Assembly (NCBI RefSeq): GCF_900105615.1
Contig: NZ_LT630003.1
Span: forward strand, 2,914,001 to 2,978,000
DNA from: Lacrimispora sphenoides JCM 1415
GTDB lineage: Bacteria; Bacillota; Clostridia; Lachnospirales; Lachnospiraceae
Length of the DNA stretch: 64,000 nt
Direction of reading: 5' to 3'
The notes beneath the pieces are model-generated. The model searched no databases. It was not told the DNA's origin and saw only the letters and a list, made by a program, of their open reading frames with translations. Positions 42,885 to 51,771 of the stretch are shown one piece after another (the stretch's first letter is position 1; each line of letters starts with the position of its first letter). A program made the position numbers and the translations under genes.

Positions 42885-44768
42885 TTACATACCTTCTTCA
42901 TATGCCGTATCAAACCATTCCAGGCACAGCTCATGCCAGTCCTCCCATGCTTTTTGCTGCTCTTCCTTTAGTCCCTCGTAGCGGCCGGACTCTTTCCACG
43001 TTTCTTCCTTCCAGAAATCTTCCGATCCCAGCCACCTTTCTTTCATCTCCTCCATGGCAGCCGTCAATTCCATCACCCTGTCTCTTGCCGGCAAAAGACG
43101 TTCCAGAACCAGGCCAAGCTTCCAGTCCATGTAGGCTTCTTCCGCCGGTATCTCTCTTAACCTGTGTTTTTCTGCCTTGGGGACTGCGCGCATTCCGGCA
43201 ATCAGAGCCTGCTCCTCCGCCCTGATCTGTGCCGCAAGACCTTCCCCCTTCACTGCCCTTCTGCGACCTTCCAGATAATGCTCATAACCGAAAGGATAGT
43301 AAAAGGCGGACTGATTCTCAAAGATGAGAACCGATTCTGCCACCCGGCTTAAAAAATAACGGTCATGGGATACAAACAAAATGGTGCCCGTATAAGCCCG
43401 GAATGCAGATTCCAGGGTTTCTTTTGCCCTGATGTCCATGTGGTTGGTCGGCTCATCCAGGATCAGAAAATTCGGTCTGCTCTGCAAAAGCTCTGCCAGA
43501 ACAAGCCTTGCCTTTTCTCCTCCCGAGAGGAGGCTCACCCGTTTTCCAGCCTCTTTTCCACCAAATAAATATGCCCCCAATATACTCCTGACCTCTTTTT
43601 CTGTCAGGGAAGGGAACAAATCATGAAAATGCTGGGCAACGGATTTATCAGAGTCTATCTCAGAAGAATGCTGGTCAAAATAGCCGATGGTAATCTGGTT
43701 TCCCAGAGAAAACTCCCCGGACACCGGGGGAATAAGGCCTGCCGCCGTTTTTAAAAAGGTACTTTTTCCGGCTCCGTTTGGACCCAGGATTCCTATCTTC
43801 TGTCCCCTTCGGATCCTCATGGTGAGTTCCATGAGAGGATGGTCATAACCGATTTTCAGGTGTTCCGCTTCAAAGACCCATTTACTCCCTAAAAAGGCCG
43901 GCTCCAAAGGCCCTGTGAACATGTGGATATCATCTTCCACCGGTTTCACTGCCGGACCCATCCGTTCCATCGCCTTCCTTTTTGCCCTGGCAAATGAGGC
44001 TTTCCGGGGCTTATTCTTAAACCGTTCCACCAAATCATTTAAGCGTTTGATCTCTTCCTGCTGCCGTTCATAGGCCTTCGTCTGTATCCTGACCGCTTTC
44101 CTCTTTTCTTCCCGGTAATGGGTATAGTTTCCAGGGTAACGGGTAAGCCTCTTTCCCGATAATTCATATACCACAGTTGCCGTCTGGTCCAGAAAAAAGC
44201 GGTCATGGGATACCATTACCACTGATTTTTCATACTGCTTCATATACTGCTCCAGCCATTCCGTAGCCTGAACATCCAGATGATTGGTCGGTTCATCCAG
44301 AAGCAGGATATCCGGTTTTAACAGCAGATAACGGATAAGGGCAATCTTTGTCTGTTCTCCGCCGGAGAACTGGGAAATCCTTTTTTTCTTATCTTCTTTT
44401 GTAAATCCAAACCCGGTAAACAGCGTATCATATTCCCGCTCATATTCAAACCGTTCCCTGGCAAAGGGATCCCAGGCAGGACAGGAGGACAGCAGTTCTT
44501 CCTCTACTGTCCTGTCCTTATCATCAAATGCCTGTTGCTTTAAGTATCCGACCGTCAGTTTTCTGGAACTGATGATTCCAGGGCCTTGCCGTTTATCATC
44601 CCGGTCCAGATCCACTTCCCCGGCTATCAGTTTTAAAAGTGTGGTTTTTCCAGCTCCATTATTACCTACCACCGCTATTTTTTCTCTGCCGTGTATTTCA
44701 AAGTCAATATGTGACAGAATCAGGCTGCCTCCGGCAATGACTGTCCCATCCTTTATCTGATACAACAT
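42885..44768 (-). CDS. ABC-F family ATPase (ribosome-associated type)
   Basis: From the ATG at 44768 the product is 627 residues. It has two ATPase domains without membrane segments: Walker A GNNGAGKTT and GPNGAGKST, signatures FSGGEQTKIAL and LSGGEKARLVL, and Walker B LLLDEPTNHLD and LILDEPTNHMD. The linker (about residues 230-290) is rich in Lys/Arg (RKASFARAKRKAMER), as in ABC-F factors that enter the ribosomal E site. A C-terminal coiled extension of about 110 residues follows. The family includes translation factors and antibiotic-resistance proteins (Vga, Lsa, OptrA); the linker alone does not prove resistance. A TTG six bases upstream is an alternative start. Confidence 0.9.
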   Translation of the reverse strand: MLYQIKDGTVIAGGSLILSHIDFEIHGREKIAVVGNNGAGKTTLLKLIAGEVDLDRDDKRQGPGIISSRKLTVGYLKQQAFDDKDRTVEEELLSSCPAWDPFARERFEYEREYDTLFTGFGFTKEDKKKRISQFSGGEQTKIALIRYLLLKPDILLLDEPTNHLDVQATEWLEQYMKQYEKSVVMVSHDRFFLDQTATVVYELSGKRLTRYPGNYTHYREEKRKAVRIQTKAYERQQEEIKRLNDLVERFKNKPRKASFARAKRKAMERMGPAVKPVEDDIHMFTGPLEPAFLGSKWVFEAEHLKIGYDHPLMELTMRIRRGQKIGILGPNGAGKSTFLKTAAGLIPPVSGEFSLGNQITIGYFDQHSSEIDSDKSVAQHFHDLFPSLTEKEVRSILGAYLFGGKEAGKRVSLLSGGEKARLVLAELLQSRPNFLILDEPTNHMDIRAKETLESAFRAYTGTILFVSHDRYFLSRVAESVLIFENQSAFYYPFGYEHYLEGRRRAVKGEGLAAQIRAEEQALIAGMRAVPKAEKHRLREIPAEEAYMDWKLGLVLERLLPARDRVMELTAAMEEMKERWLGSEDFWKEETWKESGRYEGLKEEQQKAWEDWHELCLEWFDTAYEEGM

Positions 44769-44824
44769 CTTCAAATTTTCCTGTTCTTAAATTAATTTTA
44801 TTCTGGCTTTCGTTTCTCATGAAG

Positions 44825-46126
44825 CTATAAGGAATCATGGACCTTAGCCCGCGCGCTTCTGTCCCGGACAGACTGGTACACCGGTACCAGGAAGGTGGCT
44901 ATGAGACCTCCTGCAAAGCCATTGTTATAAAGGTTCATTCCGCCGTAAACAATGCCTACATTAAACGCAGCGGCAGAGTGTAAAAATCCGGCTATAATAC
45001 CCGCTATAATGCCGAACTCACCGGCAATCGGTGCAAGGGTTGTAGACAATAAAAGTGCAAGAAGAGCGTTGGGATCCGTAATGCTCCAGTTCTGGATCGC
45101 TCCTCCAAGTACCACTCCCAACATGATAGGAAGAATGTTTCGCAGATGCTTTCCTGTTGCACTGAAGCCTACAATGGTGAATATTCCTCCAATCGTAGGT
45201 CCGTTTAACGCACCTCCTGACATAACAAGGAACAAGGTTGCTACAATTCCGTTAATTCCCATATTAAGGAGTGTAGGCCCAAATCCCTCACTCTTTACAT
45301 AATCGGTTCCGCTGAGACCATAGGTTTTCAGTATTTCCAGATAACGCTTTCCAACATTCTCTGATAACAGGAATGCAAATATTATCATACCAAAAAACAA
45401 AAACAGAAGCAACCTTGCAAATAGCTCATTATTGCCCTCAGACCAGATCAGTCTTGACTCTATGGAAATTCCAAAGGATTTCATCAGTGATACAATCACC
45501 GTGGCTATGATGCCGGCGGAAAATCCCACATTATAGAGAGAATATCCCTTGTGGGCGTAGTGCGTATGAGTGGACAGGGGCGGAAGTACAAATCCAATTC
45601 CCAATCCAACAAAAATGCTCAAAATCAGCCTGGACGCCAAATGTAAATTTCCGATCTGCATGATCTGAGTGATGATCGGAGACAATGAGGTCCCGTAAAA
45701 GCCAATATAAATATAACGTGTAATGGAAGTTTTGTGATAATAAGAATACAGGCAGATGCCCAGCATGATAGCCCATATGTTCATGATATTTTTCCCAAAC
45801 AAAGAAAAACCAAACATAAGAAAGCATGAGGTTATAGTATGGCCGCTCATCTCCATACCAAGAAAATATACAATTGCAATACTTAATAAGGTTAATACAC
45901 CCGCATTAACAAAAGCAGCTCCTACGCCGCCAATGGCAAAATAATCCGTAATCAGGAAATCTGGCTCCCTGACAATCGTAATGATACCCCTCCAGATTTC
46001 ATCGAACGGCTGCAGTAAGAGGCCTGCAACAATAAAATAAATCGGCACCAGGGCAAGAATTTGGAATTTCGTCCGCCTGGACAGCGGTCCGCAATTTCTC
46101 ACTTTTAGTGAAAGTTGTCCTGTCAT
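44825..46126 (-). CDS. DUF1576 multi-spanning membrane protein
   Basis: The 433-residue protein has about 11 hydrophobic helices, pairs of which repeat a Gly-rich pattern (NVGFSAGIIATVIVSL, YNNGFAGGLIATFLVPV), suggesting an inverted or tandem internal repeat of the kind seen in carriers. It matches DUF1576, a Firmicutes family of unknown function. HTHYAHKGYSLYN and LHSAAAFNVGIVYGGMNLYNNG are conserved-looking polar loops. GGAAAGGAACG precedes the ATG. A terminator separates it from the P-type ATPase gene upstream, so it probably has its own promoter within 46127-46182. Transport is inferred from topology only. Confidence 0.75.
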   Translation of the reverse strand: MTGQLSLKVRNCGPLSRRTKFQILALVPIYFIVAGLLLQPFDEIWRGIITIVREPDFLITDYFAIGGVGAAFVNAGVLTLLSIAIVYFLGMEMSGHTITSCFLMFGFSLFGKNIMNIWAIMLGICLYSYYHKTSITRYIYIGFYGTSLSPIITQIMQIGNLHLASRLILSIFVGLGIGFVLPPLSTHTHYAHKGYSLYNVGFSAGIIATVIVSLMKSFGISIESRLIWSEGNNELFARLLLFLFFGMIIFAFLLSENVGKRYLEILKTYGLSGTDYVKSEGFGPTLLNMGINGIVATLFLVMSGGALNGPTIGGIFTIVGFSATGKHLRNILPIMLGVVLGGAIQNWSITDPNALLALLLSTTLAPIAGEFGIIAGIIAGFLHSAAAFNVGIVYGGMNLYNNGFAGGLIATFLVPVYQSVRDRSARAKVHDSL

Positions 46127-46182
46127 GTGTCGTTCCTTTCTCCTATATTTAATTTTATGTACTGAAATATTTTAACATTTTT

Positions 46183-46226
46183 AAAAAAGAGGTTCAACAC
46201 TTTTTTTACGGTTGAACCTCTTTTTT
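46183..46226 (-). terminator. Terminator of the P-type ATPase gene
   Basis: AAAAAAGAGGTTCAAC and GTTGAACCTCTTTTTT form a 16-base stem with a 12-base loop, nine bases past the ATPase stop; T-tract on the minus strand. Confidence 0.85.
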
Positions 46227-46234
46227 AGAAGTAA

Positions 46235-48883
46235 TTATTTCCTGTTTTCTTTTATGATTTTTGCAAACTGTATGATGATCGTAGGAATGACTGCAAGACC
46301 ATATATGATGCCAATCTGGCTGGCTGTTAGAGGAGCTACGGAAAACAGCTTTTCAAGGACGGGCACAAACATAACAAGGCTTAACAGGAAAACTCCTGCA
46401 AGGAATGCTCCAAGACTGTACCAGTTGCTTGCAAAACCCAGCCGGAAAATAGACTGGCGGCTTCTGCAGTTAAATCCGTGGAACAACCGGGAAAGGGTCA
46501 GGGTACAAAAGGCCATGGTGCTGGCTGTGGCTGCACTGCCCTGCTTTAATCCGATATGGAAAGCCGTCATGGTACATACAGCAATCAGCGCACCCTGCAC
46601 CAGTATCTTAAGCATAAATTCTTTGGACAGGATTCCCTCCTTTGGATCTCTTGGCTTCCTGTTAAGCAGTCCGTGCTCCGCAGGCTCCATGCCAATAGCG
46701 ATTGCCGGAAGGGAATCAGTCAACAGGTTAATGAACAGCAGATGGACCGGTGCAAAGGGGACAGGAAGAGCCATAATCGATGTATACAGGACGGAAAGGA
46801 TTCCCGCCATGTTTCCGGACAGCAAAAACTGAATGGCGTTTTTTATGTTCCGGTAAACATTACGGCCGTTGGCAACTGCCTTAATAATGGTTGCAAAGTT
46901 ATCATCTGCCAGAATCATGGATGCAGCATCCTTGGAAACCTCCGTACCGGTGATTCCCATAGCCACTCCGATGTCGGCCTTCTTTAAGGCAGGCGCATCA
47001 TTGACTCCGTCTCCTGTCATAGAAACAACATTTCCCCGCCTCTGCCATGCGTCCACAATTCGGATCTTATTTTCCGGCGAAACTCTGGCATATACGGAAG
47101 TCTTAGTAATATTTAAGTCAAGCTCTTCATCGGTCATAGCGTCTAATTCCGCGCCGGTAACAGCCATATCTCCCTTTTCGAAAATACCGATCTGTTTTGC
47201 TATGGCAGTTGCCGTGATCTTATGATCTCCGGTGATCATTACCGGCCGGATTCCTGCCCGTTTGGCATCGGCTACCGCATCCTTAGACTCTTCTCTCGGC
47301 GGGTCAACCATCGAGATAAGCCCAATAAAGATAAAGTCGTTTTCTGATTTTAAGGAAAGCACATGGTCTTCTTCCACTTCCTTATAGGCAAAAGCAAGCA
47401 CCCGAAGTCCATTCTCTGAAAATCTCATATTCTGCTCCAGGATATTCTCCCGGTCTTTTTCTGTCAGTTCCCTGACTCCTTCCGAGGTACGGATGTGGGT
47501 GGTCCGGTACAGCAATACATCCACCGCACCCTTTGTCAGTATGGTAGGAACTCCATGAAGCTGGTATTTGGTGCTCATCAGCTTCCGGTCGGAATCAAAG
47601 GGAATCTCTTCCAGGCGGTGCATCATTTCCCTGATGAGATCATGACTTAAGCTGACTTTTCCTGCCATTTCAAGAAGGGCATACTCCGTAGGATCTCCGA
47701 TCCCCTTTCCTTCTACAAGAGAGGAATCGTTGGTCAGCAGCGCATCGTAAAGAAGATACCTGTGGAGCTGGCTGCGAAGGTCTAACTCATCCGGCTGACA
47801 GACTTTGCCATCCACATAGATATCCTTTACTGTCATCTTATTTTGGGTCAGGGTTCCTGTCTTATCAGAACAGATGACGGAAACGCAGCCAAGGCTTTCC
47901 ACCGCCTTTAATTCCTTAATAATGGCATTTTCTTTTGCCATCCGCTGTGTTCCCATTGCCTGTACAATAGTTACTATGGAGCTTAAGGCCTCCGGAATCG
48001 CAGCAACTGCAAGAGCCACAGCAAACATCAGGGAGTCTAAAAGTGGCATTTTACGGTAAATACTTAACAGGAACACCAGGCCGCAGATCACCATAATGAC
48101 CATGGCAAGCCGGCTGGAAAACTGATCCAGACTGACCTGCAAAGGTGTTTTTTTCTCCTTTGTCGCATTCATCAGGCTGGCGATCTTTCCGATCTCCGTA
48201 TCCATTCCTGTTCCGGTGACAGCGACTACCGCTCTGCCGTAAGTAACCAGGCTTCCGGAATAAACCATGTTGGTCCGGTCTGCCAGAGGTGCTTCTGTAT
48301 CAAGAGTCCCTTCTTCCTTATCCACATTGGTAGATTCGCCGGTTAAGGAGCTTTCGTTTACCTGCAGGGAATAATTATTAAGGATTCGTCCATCAGCCAC
48401 TACCATATCTCCGGCTTCCAGAAGCAGGATATCTCCGGGAACCACGCCTTTTGAAGCGATCTCAACCTTTTGTCCATCCCGGATCACCTTGGCAGTTGGT
48501 GACGATAAGGACTTTAAGCTTGCCAGAGACTTCTGGGCCTTTTCATGCTGCACGGTTCCAAGAACTGCATTCAGCACAATAACCGCTACGATAACGATGG
48601 TACTTTCTGCATTTCCTGAAAGCATGGAAATAACAGCCGCTGCAATCAGAATGACCACCAGCAGATCACGGAACTGCTCGGCAAATACTTGAAGGGTGCT
48701 TTTTTTCTTTCCCTCCTCCAGAATATTTTCTCCCTTGCTGGCAAGAAGTCCGGCTGCTTCTGTTGCACTTAAGCCTTCCTTTGATGTGTGAAGCGCTTCT
48801 AAAACTTCTTCTTCTGTTTTCTGATACCAGTCTTTCAAACTTTCCTCCGTTCTGCTGCCCATTCGGACAGCCTGCATCAACAT
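46235..48883 (-). CDS. P-type cation ATPase, PMR1/SERCA-like (Ca2+/Mn2+ exporter)
   Basis: The 882-residue ATPase has the cation-ATPase N-terminal domain (residues 13-80), the actuator motif SSLTGES, the phosphorylated aspartate in CSDKTGTLTQNKM and the hinge motif MTGDGVNDAPALKKADIG. Helix 4 reads VAAIPEALSSIV, with the PEAL motif of Ca2+/Mn2+ pumps, and six C-terminal helices include NLLTDSLPAIAIG. It would export Ca2+ or Mn2+. Its leader holds a yybP-ykoY riboswitch, which supports manganese export; a Lactococcus P-type ATPase (YoaB) is controlled in that way. An ATG at 48862 is an alternative start, since ribosome binding sites for both are weak. Confidence 0.93.
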   Translation of the reverse strand: MLMQAVRMGSRTEESLKDWYQKTEEEVLEALHTSKEGLSATEAAGLLASKGENILEEGKKKSTLQVFAEQFRDLLVVILIAAAVISMLSGNAESTIVIVAVIVLNAVLGTVQHEKAQKSLASLKSLSSPTAKVIRDGQKVEIASKGVVPGDILLLEAGDMVVADGRILNNYSLQVNESSLTGESTNVDKEEGTLDTEAPLADRTNMVYSGSLVTYGRAVVAVTGTGMDTEIGKIASLMNATKEKKTPLQVSLDQFSSRLAMVIMVICGLVFLLSIYRKMPLLDSLMFAVALAVAAIPEALSSIVTIVQAMGTQRMAKENAIIKELKAVESLGCVSVICSDKTGTLTQNKMTVKDIYVDGKVCQPDELDLRSQLHRYLLYDALLTNDSSLVEGKGIGDPTEYALLEMAGKVSLSHDLIREMMHRLEEIPFDSDRKLMSTKYQLHGVPTILTKGAVDVLLYRTTHIRTSEGVRELTEKDRENILEQNMRFSENGLRVLAFAYKEVEEDHVLSLKSENDFIFIGLISMVDPPREESKDAVADAKRAGIRPVMITGDHKITATAIAKQIGIFEKGDMAVTGAELDAMTDEELDLNITKTSVYARVSPENKIRIVDAWQRRGNVVSMTGDGVNDAPALKKADIGVAMGITGTEVSKDAASMILADDNFATIIKAVANGRNVYRNIKNAIQFLLSGNMAGILSVLYTSIMALPVPFAPVHLLFINLLTDSLPAIAIGMEPAEHGLLNRKPRDPKEGILSKEFMLKILVQGALIAVCTMTAFHIGLKQGSAATASTMAFCTLTLSRLFHGFNCRSRQSIFRLGFASNWYSLGAFLAGVFLLSLVMFVPVLEKLFSVAPLTASQIGIIYGLAVIPTIIIQFAKIIKENRK

Positions 48884-48919
48884 GTACTGTTTGATCTCTC
48901 TGATTTATTATTGCCCCAA

Positions 48920-48994
48920 AAAGAAAAAGAAAAAGACTTTTAATGCACTTATTCTGAAAAATATTAAATGTTCAGAATAAATACATTAAAAGTC
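48920..48994 (-). terminator. Riboswitch expression platform: regulated terminator
   Basis: GACTTTTAATG (48994-48984) pairs with CATTAAAAGTC (48945-48935), with an inner ATTCTGAA/TTCAGAAT stem, followed by TTTTTC TTTTTC TTTTT. Its 5' strand is also the 3' strand of aptamer helix P1, so the two folds exclude each other and ligand binding should allow read-through. Confidence 0.8.
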
Positions 48995-49080
48995 TGGTAA
49001 CCATTGTCTGGCATGCACCACCAGACTGGCCTTTGTCAGTCAGGATGTTGATGATGCATTTAAACTACTCCCTCTTAATG
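48984..49080 (-). ncRNA. yybP-ykoY (manganese) riboswitch aptamer
   Basis: On the minus strand a nine-base P1 helix (CATTAAGAG with CTTTTAATG) encloses the conserved GGGAGTAG right after the 5' strand and CCAGAC just before the 3' strand. These match the two loops that bind Mn2+ in this class (GGGGAGUAG and GCGAGAC-like). The internal ATCAACATCC segment and helices ATGCATCATC/GGTGGTGCAT and GACTG/CAGTC fit the multi-stem body. It precedes a P-type cation ATPase gene, a frequent target of this class. The family is known to sense Mn2+ and switch genes on. Confidence 0.8.
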
Positions 49081-49127
49081 AAGCATATTTAATTGTAAAT
49101 CAGATACTTATATCTTCGATCCAGACA

Positions 49128-49156
49128 ATTATACGTTCTAATGCTTTATTTGTCAA
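49128..49156 (-). promoter_or_regulatory. Consensus sigma-A promoter for the riboswitch/ATPase transcript
   Basis: TTGACA (49151-49156) and TATAAT (49128-49133) with exactly 17 bases between them on the minus strand. It is downstream of the alcohol dehydrogenase stop, so the ATPase has its own transcript with a leader of about 240 bases. Confidence 0.85.
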
Positions 49157-49194
49157 TCATCATTTTTTCTGTATGACTTTTCGCCTGTCATCTG

Positions 49195-50211
49195 TTACAG
49201 AATTACGTTTACTTTCATATAGTTACCGGAATTCCGTTCAATATCAGCGATCACTGCCGGGGTTTCTTCCATCGTAACGGTTTTGGTCAGTATTTTTCTC
49301 ACATCTACCCTGCCTGAATGGATCAGCTCAATGGCTTCTTCAAATTCATTGGCACTGGTACGGGCACCGCGGATATCAATTTCCTTTCTGGTGATCATAT
49401 CGGTAGGAAGCGGAGTCTCTTTTTTCGGCCATCCGGTCAGCGTAATCCTGCCTGCGTTCGCTGTAATGTCAAGGGCAGAACGGACTGCCGGGTTTGCGCC
49501 GGAACATTCCATAACAAGCTCTGCCAAACGGCCATTGGTATATTCCAATACCTTTTCTGTCAGGTTTTCTTCTGCTGAATGAATGGTATATTTTACTCCC
49601 AGCTCTTTTGCAAAAGAAAGGCGCTCAGCAACAACGTCAATAACAATAGGCTCTGCCTCATAAGCCAGAGCTGACATGGCTGCCAGAAGACCGATGGGGC
49701 CTGCCCCTATGATCGCCACATGCTCCCCTTTCTTTAAACCGCCTCTGTGAATGCCATGTAAGGCAATGGTAAGAGGCTCTGCCATCGGTGCAATATCCCA
49801 TGGCATATCTTCCGGAAGCTTCCAGAGCATATCTGCCGGATGTACCATATAGTCGGACATCCCTCCCTCCACATGGACGCCAAGTACCTTTAAATCGGTA
49901 CAGCAATTGGTTCGTCCAATGGAACAGGGGTAGCACTCTCCGCAAAAGAGATAGGGATCTACGATCACATGGTCTCCTGCTTTAATTCCTTTCCCGTTGT
50001 CTTCCGGAATGGATATTACCTCTCCCACTACCTCATGGCCGATAATCCTTGGATAGGATACCAGAGGATTGGTACCCCGGTAAGCACCGATGTCACTTCC
50101 GCAGATACCTGCTGCCCGTACTTTTATAAGGGCCTGACCTTCCTTTGGCTCTGGTTTCTCGTTGTCAATACATGCAACCTTCCACGGTTCTTCTAAATAA
50201 ATAGCGCGCAA
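49195..50211 (-). CDS. Zinc-dependent medium-chain alcohol/polyol dehydrogenase
   Basis: The 338-residue enzyme has the catalytic zinc ligands Cys37 (AGICGSD) and His in PRIIGHEVVGE, the structural zinc cysteines CGECYPCSIGRTNC, and an NAD(P)-binding loop IIGAGPIGLLAAM. It resembles sorbitol/threonine dehydrogenase-type enzymes that oxidise a secondary alcohol. The start is TTG at 50211 with GGAGG nine bases upstream. It follows livF by 41 bases with a hairpin over the livF stop, so it is probably a partly attenuated last gene of the liv operon. The substrate is unknown. Confidence 0.88.
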   Translation of the reverse strand: MRAIYLEEPWKVACIDNEKPEPKEGQALIKVRAAGICGSDIGAYRGTNPLVSYPRIIGHEVVGEVISIPEDNGKGIKAGDHVIVDPYLFCGECYPCSIGRTNCCTDLKVLGVHVEGGMSDYMVHPADMLWKLPEDMPWDIAPMAEPLTIALHGIHRGGLKKGEHVAIIGAGPIGLLAAMSALAYEAEPIVIDVVAERLSFAKELGVKYTIHSAEENLTEKVLEYTNGRLAELVMECSGANPAVRSALDITANAGRITLTGWPKKETPLPTDMITRKEIDIRGARTSANEFEEAIELIHSGRVDVRKILTKTVTMEETPAVIADIERNSGNYMKVNVIL

Positions 50212-50243
50212 TTTCTTTTACCTCCATTCATTATGTAAACAGT

Positions 50244-50262
50244 GGGAGGCCGTCAGCCTCCC
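50244..50262 (-). terminator. Hairpin over the livF stop codon
   Basis: GGGAGGC-TGACG-GCCTCCC on the minus strand, with the TGA in the loop. No T-tract follows, so it may attenuate or stabilise the message rather than end it. Confidence 0.45.
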
Positions 50263-50963
50263 AGATAAGCTTTTTTAATTTCATCAGAATCCATCAGTGC
50301 CTTGCTTTCTCCATGGGTAACAAGGTTACCCACTTCCAATACATAGGTCCTGTCAGATATGGACATGGCCATAAATGCATTCTGCTCCACGATGGCGATC
50401 GGTATATTTCTCACCTTATTTACGCGGACAATTACATCAAACATGTCATCAACAATGACTGGGGCAAGACCAAGGCTTGGCTCATCAAGCATCAAAAGCT
50501 CCGGATCTGACATAAGCCCTCTTGCTATGGCTAACATCTGCTGCTCGCCTCCTGACATGGAACCGGCTTTTTGTTTTGCCCGTTCCTCAAGCCTCGGAAA
50601 AATATCGTACTGTTCTTCCAGATGACGCTCCATCTCCGCCTTTGATAACTTTACAGAATAAGCACCCATTTCCAGATTTTCCTGAACCGTCATATTGGGG
50701 AAAATTTCCCGGCCCTCAGGGATATAAACAATCTTTTTACTTACCACCTTATGGGGAGGGAGACCGCTTATAACCTGGCCGTTGTATTCGATCGTGCCGC
50801 TTTTCGGTTTATTGATTCCCATAATGGATTTCATCAGGGTAGTCTTTCCTGCTCCGTTGGCTCCGATGATGGATACGATTTCCCGGTCACCCACTTCAAT
50901 GGATACGTCAAACAGAGCCTGAACCTTGCCATAATATACGTCAATGCCATTTACTTTAAGCAT
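50253..50963 (-). CDS. livF: Branched-chain amino-acid ABC transporter ATP-binding protein LivF
   Basis: The 236-residue ATPase has Walker A GANGAGKTT, signature MSGGEQQMLAI and Walker B LMLDEPSLGLAP. The LivF-specific features are the short length and YIPEGREIFPNMTVQENL. It pairs with LivG to power LivHM. Its start overlaps livG by eight bases, and the gene order J-H-M-G-F is the classic one. Confidence 0.93.
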   Translation of the reverse strand: MLKVNGIDVYYGKVQALFDVSIEVGDREIVSIIGANGAGKTTLMKSIMGINKPKSGTIEYNGQVISGLPPHKVVSKKIVYIPEGREIFPNMTVQENLEMGAYSVKLSKAEMERHLEEQYDIFPRLEERAKQKAGSMSGGEQQMLAIARGLMSDPELLMLDEPSLGLAPVIVDDMFDVIVRVNKVRNIPIAIVEQNAFMAMSISDRTYVLEVGNLVTHGESKALMDSDEIKKAYLGG

Positions 50964-51771
50964 TTGAAGCCCCCCTTGCCATATTCTGTTTATACCGGTC
51001 GCCTAAATACGCCTTAATTACCAACGGATCCTGCTGTATCTCTTCCGGTGTGCCTTCGGCAATTTTAGCTCCAAAGTTAATAACGGTGATATAATTGCTG
51101 ATATTCATGATAACATCCATATTGTGCTCAATGAGGAAAATATCGATGCCGGAATCAAATACCTTCAGCATAATATTTACGAATTCCACGCGCTCGGAGG
51201 GATTGAGTCCTGCGGCAGGTTCATCTAAGAACAGAAGTCTTGGATCTGACATGAGAGACCTGGCAAGCTCCGTAAGTTTCTGTTTTCCATAAGGCATATT
51301 GGACGGATACTCTTCTGCCAGATCCTTTAATCCCATAAACTCCAGGATCTGATCTGCTTTTTCATTCATAAGCTTCTCTTCCCTGTATGCGTTCTTAATA
51401 TCAAACAGAAAAGGTACAAAGCCCTGCTTCCGGTCTGTCATATTTCCCATCATTAAGTTTTCTTTCACTGTCATGGAACGATATAACTTTAAATTCTGGA
51501 AGGTCCGGCTGCAGCTGGTCTGGGCGATCTGATGGGCACTCATACCGCTTATTTTCGTATCCTCATGGTAAATCTCACCCTCTGTTAACGGCAGAAGGCC
51601 GGTGATCATATTGATAGCAGTTGACTTGCCTGCTCCGTTTGGTCCGATCAAAGCATGAATGGTACGTTCTTTCATATCCAGAGACAGATCATTTACCGCA
51701 ACCAGCCCGGAAAAGCGTTTTGTTACATGTTTCAGGGTTAAAATAGATTTTCCTTCTCTGTTATCTGCCAT
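50956..51771 (-). CDS. livG: Branched-chain amino-acid ABC transporter ATP-binding protein LivG
   Basis: From the ATG at 51771 (AAAGGAG at nine bases) the product is 271 residues. It has Walker A GPNGAGKST and Walker B LLFLDEPAAGLNPSE, and the C-terminal LivG-type extension GTPEEIQQDPLVIKAYLG. The LivG/LivF signature loop reads MPYGKQKLTELARSL, with Tyr-Gly-Lys in place of the usual Ser-Gly-Gly, a common variant in LivG. It overlaps livM by 11 bases. Confidence 0.93.
   Translation of the reverse strand: MADNREGKSILTLKHVTKRFSGLVAVNDLSLDMKERTIHALIGPNGAGKSTAINMITGLLPLTEGEIYHEDTKISGMSAHQIAQTSCSRTFQNLKLYRSMTVKENLMMGNMTDRKQGFVPFLFDIKNAYREEKLMNEKADQILEFMGLKDLAEEYPSNMPYGKQKLTELARSLMSDPRLLFLDEPAAGLNPSERVEFVNIMLKVFDSGIDIFLIEHNMDVIMNISNYITVINFGAKIAEGTPEEIQQDPLVIKAYLGDRYKQNMARGASNA

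Noticed and set aside
42885..44768. Proven antibiotic-resistance ABC-F gene
   Set aside because: The linker is basic, but housekeeping ABC-F proteins have similar ones; no resistance-specific leader or neighbour is seen.
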